Origin: Sinorhizobium terangae | GTDB taxonomy: Bacteria; Pseudomonadota; Alphaproteobacteria; Rhizobiales; Rhizobiaceae | Reading direction: 5' to 3' | Assembly (NCBI RefSeq): GCF_009601505.1 | Contig: NZ_WITC01000023.1 | Span: 1-64,000 of the forward strand | Length of the DNA stretch: 64,000 bases | Translations under genes and position numbers: made by a program | Notes under the pieces: generated by a model | Told to the model about the DNA's origin: nothing | Databases searched by the model: none | What the model saw: the letters and a program-made list of their open reading frames with translations, nothing else | Shown here: piece after piece, positions 1 to 7,369 of the stretch | How positions within the stretch are numbered: position 1 is the first letter of the stretch | Layout: each line of letters opens with the position of its first letter

Positions 1-35
1 GGTACGCGATTGGAAACAACGACGAGACGGCCCAT
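1..35 (-). CDS. otsA: Trehalose-6-phosphate synthase, N-terminal start only (partial)
   Basis: Only the first 11 codons lie in the window. Read on the minus strand, an ATG at 35 follows an AGGAAAGGAGG ribosome site, and the translation begins MGRLVVVSNRV, the usual start of OtsA (glycosyltransferase family 20), where the VSNR strand belongs to the nucleotide-sugar site. OtsA joins UDP-glucose and glucose-6-phosphate to trehalose-6-phosphate. It starts 64 bases after the otsB stop on the same strand, so an otsB-otsA operon is likely. The identification rests on this short start plus the neighbour. Confidence 0.8.
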   Translation of the reverse strand, partial: MGRLVVVSNRV

Positions 36-99
36 GCCGACCTCCTTTCCTGCAAGAAAATGGGTCAGGTGCTCAAATATTCAGGCGACCAACACATAT

Positions 100-897
100 T
101 CAGGGAACCAATGCAGCGATGATACCGCGCAGAGCCTCGGCAGAGGGGACGGAGCCGAGCGCTTCGCTCGCAGGCGACGGCGGTCCGACACGGATCGAGT
201 AGCCGCCGAGCCGGTTGGCCGTGCGAAACATCGCTTCGTCGGTCACGTCATCCCCGACGGCGATTGCGCGTCTCCCAGTAAAAGGTGGCTGCGCGAGAAA
301 CGCCTCGACTGCGTCGCCCTTGTCGGCACGGGCCGGACGGATTTCGATCACCATCTTGCCATGCTGGATCGTCCAGTTTGGCCCTGCTCTGATCAACGCC
401 CGCTCGATCAGCGGTTCAAGCTGGAGTTTTCTGTCCGGCGCAAGCCGGTAGTGCGCGGCGACCGCCGCCCCCTTGTCCTCGATCACAACACCGGGCCAGT
501 TAGCCGTATCGGCGACAAGATCGGCCTTCAGGCGCTCAAATTCCGACGTGTCGGCGGCTTTGTGCACGAGGCCGTCCGGATCGCGGCGCTCAGCACCATG
601 AAGACCCGCAATTGGAAAAAGGAATGGCGAAAAAAGCTGTTCGGCGTAGCCAAGATCGCGACCGGTCACGAGTGCCAGAGCACCTCCGAGTTTTCTCGAC
701 AAGGCATCGAGGTTCGCAGGCAGCGAGGGCGGAACGACTACGGCGTCGGGCGTTTCGGCAAGATCAAGCAATGTACCATCGATATCGAGGAACAGAGCCC
801 AGCCTTTGAGATCCGTTGAGAGAGCGGCGAGAACGAACTCCTCTGCTGATTCCGCGTTCGGTTTCGAGGCGCTGAGAAACTGCTTCCGATGTGACAT
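100..897 (-). CDS. otsB: Trehalose-6-phosphate phosphatase
   Basis: A 265-residue HAD-superfamily phosphatase that would remove phosphate from trehalose-6-phosphate to give trehalose, an osmotic and desiccation protectant. HAD motif I DIDGT is at residues 38-42 (nucleophile Asp38), a TGR motif II is near residue 79, and the GDDVTDEAMF motif near residue 216 supplies the Mg-binding acids. Length is normal for OtsB. otsA follows downstream on the same strand. No GGAAC-type stress promoter was seen in the 60 bases upstream. All catalytic motifs look intact. Confidence 0.95.
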   Translation of the reverse strand: MSHRKQFLSASKPNAESAEEFVLAALSTDLKGWALFLDIDGTLLDLAETPDAVVVPPSLPANLDALSRKLGGALALVTGRDLGYAEQLFSPFLFPIAGLHGAERRDPDGLVHKAADTSEFERLKADLVADTANWPGVVIEDKGAAVAAHYRLAPDRKLQLEPLIERALIRAGPNWTIQHGKMVIEIRPARADKGDAVEAFLAQPPFTGRRAIAVGDDVTDEAMFRTANRLGGYSIRVGPPSPASEALGSVPSAEALRGIIAALVP

Positions 898-1406
898 GCC
901 TCATATTTAGGTCAGAGCCCGCAATCGCCAACCCTGCGTTTCCATGAAGCGGACATTTGCTGTGCAAACGAACAGTACGCGAGGTGATGGAGCGGCCACG
1001 ATAAACTGGGACCAAGGCGACGCCACCCATCGGCCGGACCTCTGGGGGCCTGCTGGGGCAACCTGCTTGCCACCCCTCAGGATTGCTGGGTCGGCCGCGC
1101 CGCTGGCGGACCCGTCACCGGTACCTTCACCGAAGTGAAGTTGCCACTACGAGCGCCGCAACAATCCCGCTATCGTCAAGTGGATTTCGGGCCAGTGTTC
1201 AAGTTCATCCCGATATCCTCGGAGTTAACAGGGCCTAACCCGAATGGGCCAATGGAGACGACGGACGCGGTGTGCTAGCCCGGGCCAGCCGTCTCGGACG
1301 GGGAGGAGGCGGTTAGAGGCCTGGCGCTTCTACCTAGCACGCTGGGCCTCACCTGGGCTGGCCACCCTGGGAAGCGTATCCTGTAGCCTCGGTCATTTTG
1401 CGAACG
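898..1406. other. Gap with no supported gene
   Basis: Short open frames occur on both strands but none has a ribosome site, recognisable motif or convincing composition. The stretch separates the trehalose genes from the prophage remnant and could hold decayed phage sequence. Confidence 0.5.
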
Positions 1407-1855
1407 TTAGAGGGTCAGCGCTGCGCTCCACTTTGCATCGATCTCGTCGTCGGTTAGACCGAGCGCGGCGCCAACGGAGGCGATGAGCGGGTGCGTGCGA
1501 TTGAAGGTGGTGGCGTATTCCCACTCGATCCGGGCGGTTTCGTTCTCATTGCCGTCTGGCATGGCGTCGATGACGGCGGACACCTGCGCCATTGTAAATC
1601 CGCCGTTGACAAGGCCGAGGCGGATCTGGCGGGAAGACAGCGCCGGCATATGGACGGACGGGGTCGGCGGGATCAGCTCCGGCACCCATTCGCTGCTGTC
1701 CCACTTGAAGATATACCCGGGGATATCAGCGGGAGGCGCCGTTTCGGTAGCGTAAGCCGGGATCAGATAAACGCCAGGCTCCAGAGGCTTTCGTCCGCCT
1801 CTGACGCGCCGGTGTATTCGAACGTGCTCGGATCGTAGTTGTGGACCGTAACCAT
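1407..1855 (-). pseudogene. Phage tail-fibre-assembly-like protein, frameshifted
   Basis: An ATG at 1855 with an AAGAGG ribosome site opens a frame MVTVHNYDPSTFEYTGASEA that hits TGA after about 30 codons. If one base is restored near 1785-1788, translation continues through LEPGVYLIPAYATETAPP and joins the open frame ending at 1407, giving about 150 residues. The C-terminal part (LSSRQIRLGL, MPDGNENETARIEWEY) resembles proteins encoded just after phage tail fibres. It lies 11 bases after the tail-fibre stop codon, the usual order for fibre and fibre-assembly genes. Either a real one-base deletion or a sequencing error. The assembly role is inferred from position. Confidence 0.65.
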
Positions 1856-1866
1856 GTCAGAGCCTC

Positions 1867-1950
1867 TTAGTATTTGATGCAGGCCAGAAGGGCGACGTTG
1901 CGCGGACGGATGTCTGTGCCGGACCCCGCTGCGCCTGATGTGAACGAAGC
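1867..1950 (-). pseudogene. Tail-fibre C-terminal end (fragment)
   Basis: The minus-strand frame ends in GTDIRPRNVALLACIKY, the typical last residues of phage tail-collar or fibre proteins (RPRNVALxxxIKY). Only about 28 residues look genuine; the open frame runs on to 2091, but beyond about 1950 the opposite strand carries the protein-like sequence, so the fibre gene appears to be cut there. The frameshifted assembly gene follows it. Inference: a rearrangement removed the fibre body and joined its tail to an oppositely oriented gene. Confidence 0.6.
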
Positions 1951-2754
1951 GATGTCTACCGTAGGCGCAACAGCTACATCGGTAACCACGGCGAGCTTTA
2001 CGCCGACCGCAGGTGATTTGCTTCTGGCCTTTGCCGGGGCTCGCGCTGCCTCTGCCGACATACCCACGATTTCCGACACACTCGGCAACACGTGAGCCCG
2101 TCGACGGACTCGATCTGCTACGGCGTCGAAATCAAGGTGGCGGCGGTTGGCGGCGGGATAAGCGGTTCAGCTTCGATCGCGGAAGCAGGGGACACGGTCT
2201 CTTCTGCCTCAGCTCTCCCACTCAAGGGGACGCTTAGCAAGACCGAAGCATCCGACACGGTAGCGGCGACTGCGGCAATCGCTCTCCGGGTCTCGCTGGC
2301 TGCGACGGAGGCGTCGGACAGTGTCTCGACCTCAGCAAGTCTGAGGATAGCTGCTTCGGCTGCTATAGCTGAAAGCGGCGACACGCTCTCGGCGACGTCA
2401 ACCATAGCGGCTGCCTCGCGCCCTGGTTCGGCCTCGATAATTGAGGCAGGCGACGCTCTCGCAAGCGCGGCGACACTGAGCCTCAAGGCTAATGCCGCCA
2501 TTGCCGAAGACGGCGACACGCTCGCAACGACGGGCGGGCCGATCATCCAGGCGAGCGCCTCGCTTGCAGAGACAGGCGACACCGTTACTGCCCGCGCTGT
2601 TCCGCTGCTGGTCACAAGCCCGAGTGAGCGCACGGCAACGGTTCTCGCAGAGCAAAGGACGGCAGTCGTCGCCGCAGAGACGCGATCTGCCTCGGTGGCG
2701 GCAGAAACCAGGGCCGCATCCGTCAGAGCCGAAACCCGGCAAGCGGCGGCATAA
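1948..2754 (+). pseudogene. Repeat-rich phage virion-type protein, 5' truncated and frameshifted
   Basis: Two plus-strand frames fit end to end as one protein. The first carries SVTTASFTPTAGDLLLAF and ends DTLGNT before a TGA at 2094-2096; adding one G restores DTLGNTWSPSTDS and enters the second frame. That frame holds six or seven copies of an Ala/Ser/Thr-rich unit of about 20 residues with an AEAGDT-like core, then a charged Glu/Arg tail of short repeats (VAAETR, VRAETR). No proper start exists: the 5' side runs into the antisense of the tail-fibre end. Likely a surface or tail-associated phage protein; exact role unknown. Confidence 0.6.
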
Positions 2755-2765
2755 GAGGACTCGAC

Positions 2766-3050
2766 ATGGCGCTGACGTGGCCCGCGATCAAAGACCCGAA
2801 CGAGGTCAAGGATTACAGCCTCGATTGGGCGGCGCTTCTCGGCGCGTCCGATACGATCACAAGCTCCACATGGAGCATCGACGAGGGCTCCGGCCTTACG
2901 ATCGACAGCGACAGCCACAACACGACCGAAACCACCCTATGGCTTTCTGCCGGGGCCGCAGGGACGAATTACAGCCCCGTCAACCGCATCGTGACCGCAG
3001 GCGGCAGGAAATACGACCAGACGGTCAGGCTGAAGGTGCGCGACAAATAG
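2766..3050 (+). CDS. Small phage tail-type protein
   Basis: A 94-residue protein starting MALTWPAIKDPNEVKDYSLD, 11 bases after the repeat-rich gene and on the same strand. The DPNEVKDYSLDW ... LGASDTITSSTW pattern is seen in small phage proteins annotated as fibre-tail adaptor or tail-associated, with a predicted all-beta fold. It ends exactly where the convergent brnA gene ends. No frameshift or stop interrupts it, so it is one of the few intact-looking genes of the prophage remnant. The function is by family resemblance only. Confidence 0.7.
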   Translation: MALTWPAIKDPNEVKDYSLDWAALLGASDTITSSTWSIDEGSGLTIDSDSHNTTETTLWLSAGAAGTNYSPVNRIVTAGGRKYDQTVRLKVRDK

Positions 3051-3374
3051 TCAACCGGCCTTCTTCAGCCCGGCGGCCTTTCTAAGGTCGTCATTCATGC
3101 GGCTTTGCCAGCCTCTGCCGGTAGCCTTGTAGTGCTCGACGACATCGGGATCCAGGCGGATGGTTACGGGTGTCTTGGTCGTGTCCCCCTTCGGGCGACC
3201 GCGGACGGCCTTCTCGATCTTCTCCGAGAGATCGGGGAAGACCTCCTTGAACGGGCGCGCCTGTTTCATCTCCTCCTCAGTCAGGGGAGGGTTGTCGGAC
3301 ACGGCGTCCCAGTCCTTTTTGGTGTAACCGCGCCCAGGTCGGAACTCTTCCTGGCGCTTGTATTTGATAGCCAT
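3051..3374 (-). CDS. brnA: BrnA family antitoxin
   Basis: A 107-residue protein with the BrnA layout: an N-terminal toxin-binding half containing PPLTEEEMKQARPF and a C-terminal ribbon-helix-helix DNA-binding segment from about residue 66 (PVTIRLDPDVVEHYKATGRG). BrnA neutralises BrnT and represses the operon. Its ATG overlaps the brnT stop by one base, so the two are translationally coupled, toxin first, as is usual for this family. The likely operators lie upstream of brnT. Confidence 0.9.
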   Translation of the reverse strand: MAIKYKRQEEFRPGRGYTKKDWDAVSDNPPLTEEEMKQARPFKEVFPDLSEKIEKAVRGRPKGDTTKTPVTIRLDPDVVEHYKATGRGWQSRMNDDLRKAAGLKKAG

Positions 3375-3619
3375 CAGAGCAGGTTCCTTTCATCTTTCCG
3401 GGCCGGGCGCATGGATATGACAGACAGCGCCTCGGTCCCGAGGGTGACGAAGATCACGACGACCGTTCCGTCCTCAAGACGGCCGATAGCTTTCGAGCGG
3501 CCATTCTTCGCCGGGACGACGAGAGAGGCAAGGAAGAATTCGAGAGACAAGTCGGCGAAGTCGAGGCCGTGCTTCTCGATGTTGGCGATGCGCTTCGGTT
3601 CGTCCCAGATGATCTTCAT
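3374..3619 (-). CDS. brnT: BrnT family ribonuclease toxin
   Basis: An 81-residue DUF497/BrnT protein, the RNA-cleaving toxin of a type II toxin-antitoxin pair. It shows the family's opening MKIIWDEPKR..NIEKHGLDF, the central IGRLEDGTVVVIF strand and the closing ISMRPARKDER segment, which holds conserved basic residues of the active face. Length is normal. It heads the brnT-brnA operon and faces away from the phage gene at 3711, with palindromic sites between. The pair sits inside a decayed prophage and may help retain the segment. Confidence 0.92.
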   Translation of the reverse strand: MKIIWDEPKRIANIEKHGLDFADLSLEFFLASLVVPAKNGRSKAIGRLEDGTVVVIFVTLGTEALSVISMRPARKDERNLL

Positions 3620-3623
3620 AAAT

Positions 3624-3693
3624 TGTACGTACAGAAAATCACCGGGGCAAGCAACGAAATAATGTATGTACGGAAATTATTTTTGTACGTACA
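3624..3693. promoter_or_regulatory. Three TGTACGTACA-type operators between brnT and the DUF5681 gene
   Basis: Two perfect 10-base palindromes TGTACGTACA lie at 3624-3633 and 3684-3693, within identical 14-base contexts, and a third variant TGTATGTACG lies at 3663-3672. The first is 4 bases upstream of the brnT start; the third is 17 bases before the divergent gene's ATG. Repeated palindromes here suit binding by the BrnA ribbon-helix-helix dimer, which would control both directions. The protein assignment is inference. Confidence 0.65.
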
Positions 3694-3710
3694 GAATGGG
3701 AGGCGGCCCA

Positions 3711-4100
3711 ATGGCTGAAGATACAGGCGAAAAGCCCCCGGCTCATCTGCGCGACGATCTGAAGTTTAAACCGGGTCAATCGGGCAACCCAGCGGGACAA
3801 CCAAAGGGCGCGCGCTCAAAGTTGGGAGAGGCATTCCTAGAGGCGCTGCACGCTGATTTCAACAAGCACGGCGTTGCGGTCATTGCTGCTGTTCGCAGGA
3901 AGAAGCCGGAACAATATCTGCGTGTCGTCGCCTCGATCCTGCCGAAGGATTTGAACGTCAACATCAACAACCTGGAAAACCCGACGGATGACCAGCTTAT
4001 CGAGCGCATCCGGGACCTCCACGATGCCATCGGACCTTTCCTCGCTGCTACGGGAACACGTGGTGCTGATGGAGGAGCTGGACCGGAGACGACGCACTAA
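3711..4100 (+). CDS. DUF5681 domain protein
   Basis: A 129-residue protein. The start MAEDTGEKPP is chosen because a GGGAGG ribosome site precedes the ATG at 3711; an earlier in-frame ATG at 3666 overlaps the operators. Residues about 17-40 hold the DUF5681 signature FKPGQSGNPAG.PKGARSK. In phages and islands this gene commonly sits just before the terminase large subunit, and here a terminase remnant follows and overlaps it. The middle LPKDLNVNINNLENPTDDQL and the tail look typical. Molecular function unknown; a role linked to packaging is only suggested by position. Confidence 0.8.
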   Translation: MAEDTGEKPPAHLRDDLKFKPGQSGNPAGQPKGARSKLGEAFLEALHADFNKHGVAVIAAVRRKKPEQYLRVVASILPKDLNVNINNLENPTDDQLIERIRDLHDAIGPFLAATGTRGADGGAGPETTH

Positions 4101-4243
4101 CCTGCTGGCGAAGTACCGGCCGTACAGGAAGCTAAGGGAGTTTCATGCGGCCGGTGCCGGTATCGCGAGCGGCTGTTTATGGCGGGCAACCAGTTGGGCA
4201 AGACGCTGGGGCAACGCGCAAGTGGTGGTTGGAGGGGTAACGC
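4069..4243 (+). pseudogene. Terminase large subunit N-terminal remnant
   Basis: Two frames give consecutive pieces of a phage packaging ATPase. The first reads MEELDRRRRTNLLAKYRPYR..REFHAAGA; after a frameshift near 4155 the second reads RYRERLFMAGNQLGKTL, which includes the GNQLGKT nucleotide-binding loop. After about 4200 the similarity ends and the next gene begins, so the nuclease domain and most of the ATPase are gone. It overlaps the 3' end of the DUF5681 gene, as in intact phages. Clearly non-functional. Confidence 0.75.
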
Positions 4244-4244
4244 C

Positions 4245-4511
4245 ATGAGGATCGTAGGCGGAACCGACGTCGGCGACGAGGCCGACGAAAGAGTCATTTG
4301 GGAAATCGAAAACCGTGTTCGTGAGATACTCGCGCGCGCTATGGCGCAAGGTTTTACCGATGTCGTCTTGATCGGCGCTAAACCCTGCTGCGGCTATGAC
4401 GTGTGGTCAACATGGCCGACGTCTGAGTCAACCATGGGTGCCATCGAATACGGCAAGGCGCGGATTCTGGCGTGCACAGATGATGTAATTGTGCGCGAGG
4501 AAGATCAATGA
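4245..4511 (+). CDS. Hypothetical 88-residue protein
   Basis: The frame MRIVGGTDVGDEADERVIWE..GYDVWSTWPTSESTMG.. encodes 88 residues with no signal peptide or membrane segment. The ATG at 4245 follows a GGAGGGG ribosome site at about 4231-4237. It begins directly after the terminase remnant and shares ATGA with the next short frame. Composition is acidic and plausible for a soluble protein. I do not recognise the family. It could be a phage gene that survived or a fragment moved with the deletion. Confidence 0.5.
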   Translation: MRIVGGTDVGDEADERVIWEIENRVREILARAMAQGFTDVVLIGAKPCCGYDVWSTWPTSESTMGAIEYGKARILACTDDVIVREEDQ

Positions 4512-4624
4512 CGCTGCTGACCGCGATCAATGAAGCCTGCGACATCGTTTCGCTGTCCCAATTCGACAACGTCTATGGCTCCGACGAGCCGAACGCGCAA
4601 ATTCGCCGATACCAGCATCATTGA
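4508..4624 (+). pseudogene. Truncated phage protein, N-terminal 38 residues
   Basis: MTLLTAINEACDIVSLSQFD and the following VYGSDEPNAQ match the opening of small phage proteins found near head-tail joining genes. After the Gln codon at about residue 31 the sequence changes abruptly to the serine-recombinase remnant and stops at 4622-4624. The start overlaps the preceding stop (ATGA). The deletion junction is near 4600. The parent family is only loosely recognised. Confidence 0.45.
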
Positions 4625-4957
4625 AGCCTATGTAGATGCCTATCAGACGGAACAGAAGCGCCTGCGTGGCGATGCCCAAAGGGCGCGCGCAAGTGCGGAA
4701 CGCCTCCTCTAAGAAGCCGACAGAAGACTATCCTGGAGACCACGCAAGAGCCAGCGAACGTAATAGAGATCCAGCCCAAGGCCGTGAAGCGGTTCCGCGA
4801 GAACATCGAGAGTTTGGCCCAGATCGTACGTGAAAAGGACGGCGAGCCATCGCCGGAAATTGCCGCCCCATTCCGACAGCTCGTCGCTGCGGTGGTGATC
4901 AATTCAACGGAAAAGGGCAGCCTTACGAAATCAATATCAAGGGCGCGAGCAGACCTG
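4600..4957 (+). pseudogene. Serine recombinase C-terminal remnant
   Basis: Pieces of the C-terminal region of a large serine recombinase appear in several frames: ADTSIIEAYVDAYQTEQKRL, then KAVKRFRENIESLAQIVREK, FRQLVAAVVINSTEKG and, one frame over, QPYEINIKG. This zinc-ribbon/coiled-coil end normally finishes resolvase/invertase enzymes used for site-specific integration. The catalytic Ser domain is absent. At least two frameshifts separate the pieces. It is joined at its 3' end to a copy of a small rhizobial gene (4959-5120), suggesting recombination. Non-functional. Confidence 0.7.
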
Positions 4958-4958
4958 C

Positions 4959-5120
4959 ATGCAAGGCACCAACCGGATAAAGGATGTGGTGATTGATCTG
5001 CAGGTTGCCGCGGCCCGCGCTGATGGCTTGCCCGCAGCCGAAGTGAGAGACGCACTCTTGGACGCGGCCGACATCGTCAGGACTCCGAAAATCATTCTCG
5101 ATGTGAAAGAACCAGGCTAG
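4959..5120 (+). pseudogene. Truncated paralogue of the gene at 11897
   Basis: This 53-codon frame reads MQGTNRIKDVVIDLQVAAAR..LPAAEVRDALLDAAD.. and closely matches the last half of the intact 96-residue gene at 11897-12187 (RNRTKDVVIDLQVAAAR..LPASEIRDALLDAAD). The N-terminal half is missing and is replaced by recombinase remnant. The ATG used here is in the junction. It is probably a relic of a duplicated gene, though a short peptide could still be made. Confidence 0.65.
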
Positions 5121-5290
5121 GGCTCGGAGATTTCGAACACAGTTGCATCGTAGTCTCGTCCCCTGATCCCCTTGAACGACGGGTGCCGCAGCGCCCCGTC
5201 GTCGTTCCAGGCGCGGTATCCGATCTCAACTACGAGCGGGGTTAGCGGCCACCTCGGGGTTTGGCGGGGTAAAACGTCGACGCGCACCGG
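5117..5290 (-). pseudogene. LigD-type DNA ligase C-terminal fragment 1
   Basis: On the minus strand a frame reads VEIGYRAWNDDGALRHPSFK and ends TAG at 5117-5119. The YRAW.DDG.LRHPSFKG pattern is the last part of the OB-fold of ATP-dependent LigD-type ligases, which seal breaks in bacterial non-homologous end joining. Only about 55 residues remain; the adenylation domain is absent. Two other ligase remnants on the same strand lie at 6618 and 8390. Confidence 0.7.
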
Positions 5291-5313
5291 AACCACTTAT
5301 CGACATCAGCGTT
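5289..5313 (+). promoter_or_regulatory. RpoE2/EcfG-type promoter for the PRC-barrel gene
   Basis: GGAAC at 5289-5293 and CGTT at 5310-5313 are separated by 16 bases (GGAAC-N18-TT), the consensus of the rhizobial general stress sigma factor RpoE2/EcfG. It lies 46 bases before the chosen start at 5359. Confidence 0.65.
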
Positions 5314-5358
5314 TGATTGCACACCCCAAAGGAGGCGGTGCTCAAGCCTAAGGAGGGC

Positions 5359-5757
5359 ATGATGACCGATTACGATACTTCGCGCAGCGGCGATGTCGCA
5401 AAAGAAGAAACCGGAAATTTGATAGCGGCCAGCAAGGTCGAAGGTACCAATGTCTACAACACTCAGGGAGAGTCGCTGGGGTCAATCTACGACGTGATGA
5501 TCGGTAAGAGGTCTGGACAGGTCGCCTATGCGGTCATGTCGTTTGGTGGCTTCTTGGGTATGGGCAACAGTTACCATCCAGTGCCTTGGCAAATGCTGGA
5601 ATACGATGAGCGCCAAGGCGGGTATGTTGTAGATCTCGACCGGGACCGATTGGAGGACGCACCATATTTTGACGAAGGGACTACTCCCGATTGGTCGAGC
5701 CCGGAATACGGACGTGGCATTGACGAATACTACGGCGTGACGCGCTCGACGATGTAA
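5359..5757 (+). CDS. PRC-barrel domain protein
   Basis: A 132-residue protein. The start MMTDYDTSRSG at 5359 is chosen for its AAGGAGG site at 5350-5356. Residues about 22-95 form a PRC-barrel: NLIAASKVEGTNVYNTQGES, then SIYDVMIGKRSGQVAYAVMS and FHPVPW-like YHPVPWQML. PRC-barrels occur in RNA-maturation and photosynthetic proteins and, very often, in small stress proteins of rhizobia of unknown job. The stress-type promoter upstream fits the last group. No membrane segment. A single-gene unit. Confidence 0.88.
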   Translation: MMTDYDTSRSGDVAKEETGNLIAASKVEGTNVYNTQGESLGSIYDVMIGKRSGQVAYAVMSFGGFLGMGNSYHPVPWQMLEYDERQGGYVVDLDRDRLEDAPYFDEGTTPDWSSPEYGRGIDEYYGVTRSTM

Positions 5758-5906
5758 GGCCCCCAAGGATAAAGACCATTCACGCCGAGTTGATCATCGC
5801 GCCGTGCCGCGGCGCGATGATCGTTCAATTCATCCATCATGGTTGCTATGTTGATAGGTCGAACACCCGCGTATGATCCGCCCTCTCAAAATGTTAGCCC
5901 ACGGAA

Positions 5907-6176
5907 ATGGCGATGCCTGAAAGCGAACAGCAGTACGAATTTTCTGTCTTCTGCGGCGAATTCGTCGATGATGATGTCATGGTCACAATCTGCATTTACC
6001 GCCCCACCGGCACAAACGGCGACTGGATGTTGGAGGTTGTCGACCAAGAAGGTTACTCGACCATCTGGGATGACCGATTTGCTACCGATCGCGATGCGTT
6101 CGAGGAATTTCTGGCGACCGTTAAGCGCGATGGAATTCGCAGCTTCCTCGAGCAATCAATCCACACCGTGCATTGA
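5907..6176 (+). CDS. Hypothetical acidic protein, 89 residues
   Basis: MAMPESEQQYEFSVFCGEF opens an 89-residue soluble protein rich in Asp, Glu and aromatic residues, ending IRSFLEQSIHTVH. Length and composition match small conserved rhizobial orphans, but I do not recognise a domain. No clear ribosome site; ATG at 5907 or 5913 are both possible. Its last 21 bases overlap the convergent permease-like gene's 3' end. Function unknown. Confidence 0.7.
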   Translation: MAMPESEQQYEFSVFCGEFVDDDVMVTICIYRPTGTNGDWMLEVVDQEGYSTIWDDRFATDRDAFEEFLATVKRDGIRSFLEQSIHTVH

Positions 6177-6542
6177 CTTGCCGTTTTTCACGAGCCTGCC
6201 TCGCCCATTGGCTTCCTCTTCCAGCCGCTCGACGGCCGCCGCGATGTGCTCTGGCTGTTCGTGCTCAAGGCCAACCACCTCGTTCCGGGTCTCGCGCATT
6301 GACACGATGATTTCGTCAAGCTTGGCGTGGATTGCCGCCGTGTCACGGTAGCCTTGGATTAAAACGACGCTGGTGATCACTATTGCTGCGACTGACAGTG
6401 CATAGGTGACAACGTTTGTGAGACCGAAAGGCACCAAAGCGGTGCTGATAACCATTGCCGCAATTAAGAAATAGAAACCCGGAGGGCGAGAAAGAAAATC
6501 AGCCATTCGAAAAAGAAGTTGATCCACTATCGGTTCTCCCAT
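6156..6542 (-). CDS. Low-affinity iron permease family (PF04120-like) membrane protein
   Basis: A 128-residue protein with two hydrophobic helices (about residues 22-42 and 46-64: FLIAAMVISTALVPFG and YALSVAAIVITSVVLIQ) followed by a soluble tail with AIHAKLDEII and RNEVVGLEHEQPEHI. This layout, including the KLDE and ARNELIGLE-like motif, is that of the bacterial low-affinity iron permease family, although transport by such small members is unproven. Convergent with and overlapping the gene at 5907. A weak CGAAC..CGTT element lies upstream. Confidence 0.75.
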   Translation of the reverse strand: MGEPIVDQLLFRMADFLSRPPGFYFLIAAMVISTALVPFGLTNVVTYALSVAAIVITSVVLIQGYRDTAAIHAKLDEIIVSMRETRNEVVGLEHEQPEHIAAAVERLEEEANGRGRLVKNGKSMHGVD

Positions 6543-6617
6543 GAATCGGTGCTCTCATTAACGCGTCAGGGGGAGATCTGGTTCGGACTAAGTATTTTCT
6601 GACGCATGCTCCCACCA

Positions 6618-6790
6618 TCAGCCGCCTTTCTTATCCCCTTGGAATGACGGACGCCGCAGCTTCCGGTCAGCGGTCCAGGCGCGATACTCGACTTCTGCGA
6701 CGGGCAGCGGTTGTGTGAAAGTCGCGCCCTTCGGCGCAGCGACTCCGCCGGCTTGCCGCTCTTCACTCGCGCAGGAAGGTCGATTAGTCC
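6618..6790 (-). pseudogene. LigD-type DNA ligase C-terminal fragment 2
   Basis: Minus-strand frame GATFTQPLPVAEVEYRAWTA ending RPSFQGDKKGG and a TGA at 6618-6620 resembles the OB-fold end of LigD-type ligases (VAEVEYRAWT..GKLR..S.KG). It is distinct in sequence from the fragments at 5117 and 8390. The adenylation domain is missing, so it cannot act as a ligase. Confidence 0.6.
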
Positions 6791-6935
6791 GGGCTTTTTA
6801 TCTTATTGAGTCTTGTCTTTGTTAATTGCTGCCTTTCCGCTCGAGGCGCATGATCTCCTCATCAGCCGCGGTTGGAAATGGACGCCGCCTGCTGAGCGAT
6901 GATTTCTCTTTCGCCCCGATTGAGGAGGTGGCGCG

Positions 6936-7145
6936 TTGTATCCGTCATACGGTACCAGATCCGACCCAATCATGCCGGCAGCGTTTACATTCCTGGATGA
7001 AGTCTTCAGGGAGATTCTTGCTGCCGAGAAAATAGCCCGCAATTGCCAAGAAGCTGAAACAATCGCCAGGCGACTATTCATCGGCTACCAATCCGGCATG
7101 CGCGACAGGAACCTGCTGATAGCGATGGCAAAGCGCATGAGATGA
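6936..7145 (+). CDS. Small hypothetical protein, 69 residues
   Basis: A TTG start at 6936 is favoured because GAGGAGG lies 7 bases upstream (6922-6928); an ATG at 6972 is the alternative. The product contains LDEVFREILAAEKIARNCQE and ARRLFIGYQSGMRDRNLLIA, a helical pattern similar in style to the 71-residue gene at 9989 (GKMLFHLYRQGIRDELAL). Both may belong to one loose rhizobial orphan family. No membrane segment. Function unknown. Confidence 0.55.
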   Translation: MYPSYGTRSDPIMPAAFTFLDEVFREILAAEKIARNCQEAETIARRLFIGYQSGMRDRNLLIAMAKRMR

Positions 7146-7311
7146 CGGCTAGACTATTTCAATGCGGCCGCGGGTGAGTGGAACACTGCCACCACACCGC
7201 TCCTCTTCCCCCGGTGCCCGAGTTGGACGATCCGCTGTTGCTCAACCTATTTCCTCATTCATCGGTATCTCGGCACGTTTCCCCGCCGGCATACCAAAAT
7301 TCAGAATCGGC

Positions 7312-7336
7312 GGAACCAATCCTCGATCCGTGTGTT
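7312..7336 (+). promoter_or_regulatory. RpoE2/EcfG-type promoter for the 7370 gene
   Basis: GGAAC (7312-7316), 16 bases, then TGTT (7333-7336): GGAAC-N18-TT. It lies 33 bases before the ATG of the secreted protein at 7370 and could also serve the gene at 7722. Confidence 0.6.
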
Positions 7337-7369
7337 CTCTCTGCCGACACTTGAAGCAGAGGTAATCCT

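Noticed and set aside
10-819. Plus-strand frame opposite otsB
   Set aside because: Antisense of a clear HAD phosphatase with all motifs.
2118-2918. Minus-strand frame of 266 codons opposite the repeat-rich phage gene
   Set aside because: It mirrors the plus-strand repeats; plus strand has the recognisable TASFTPTAGDLL start region and gene order.
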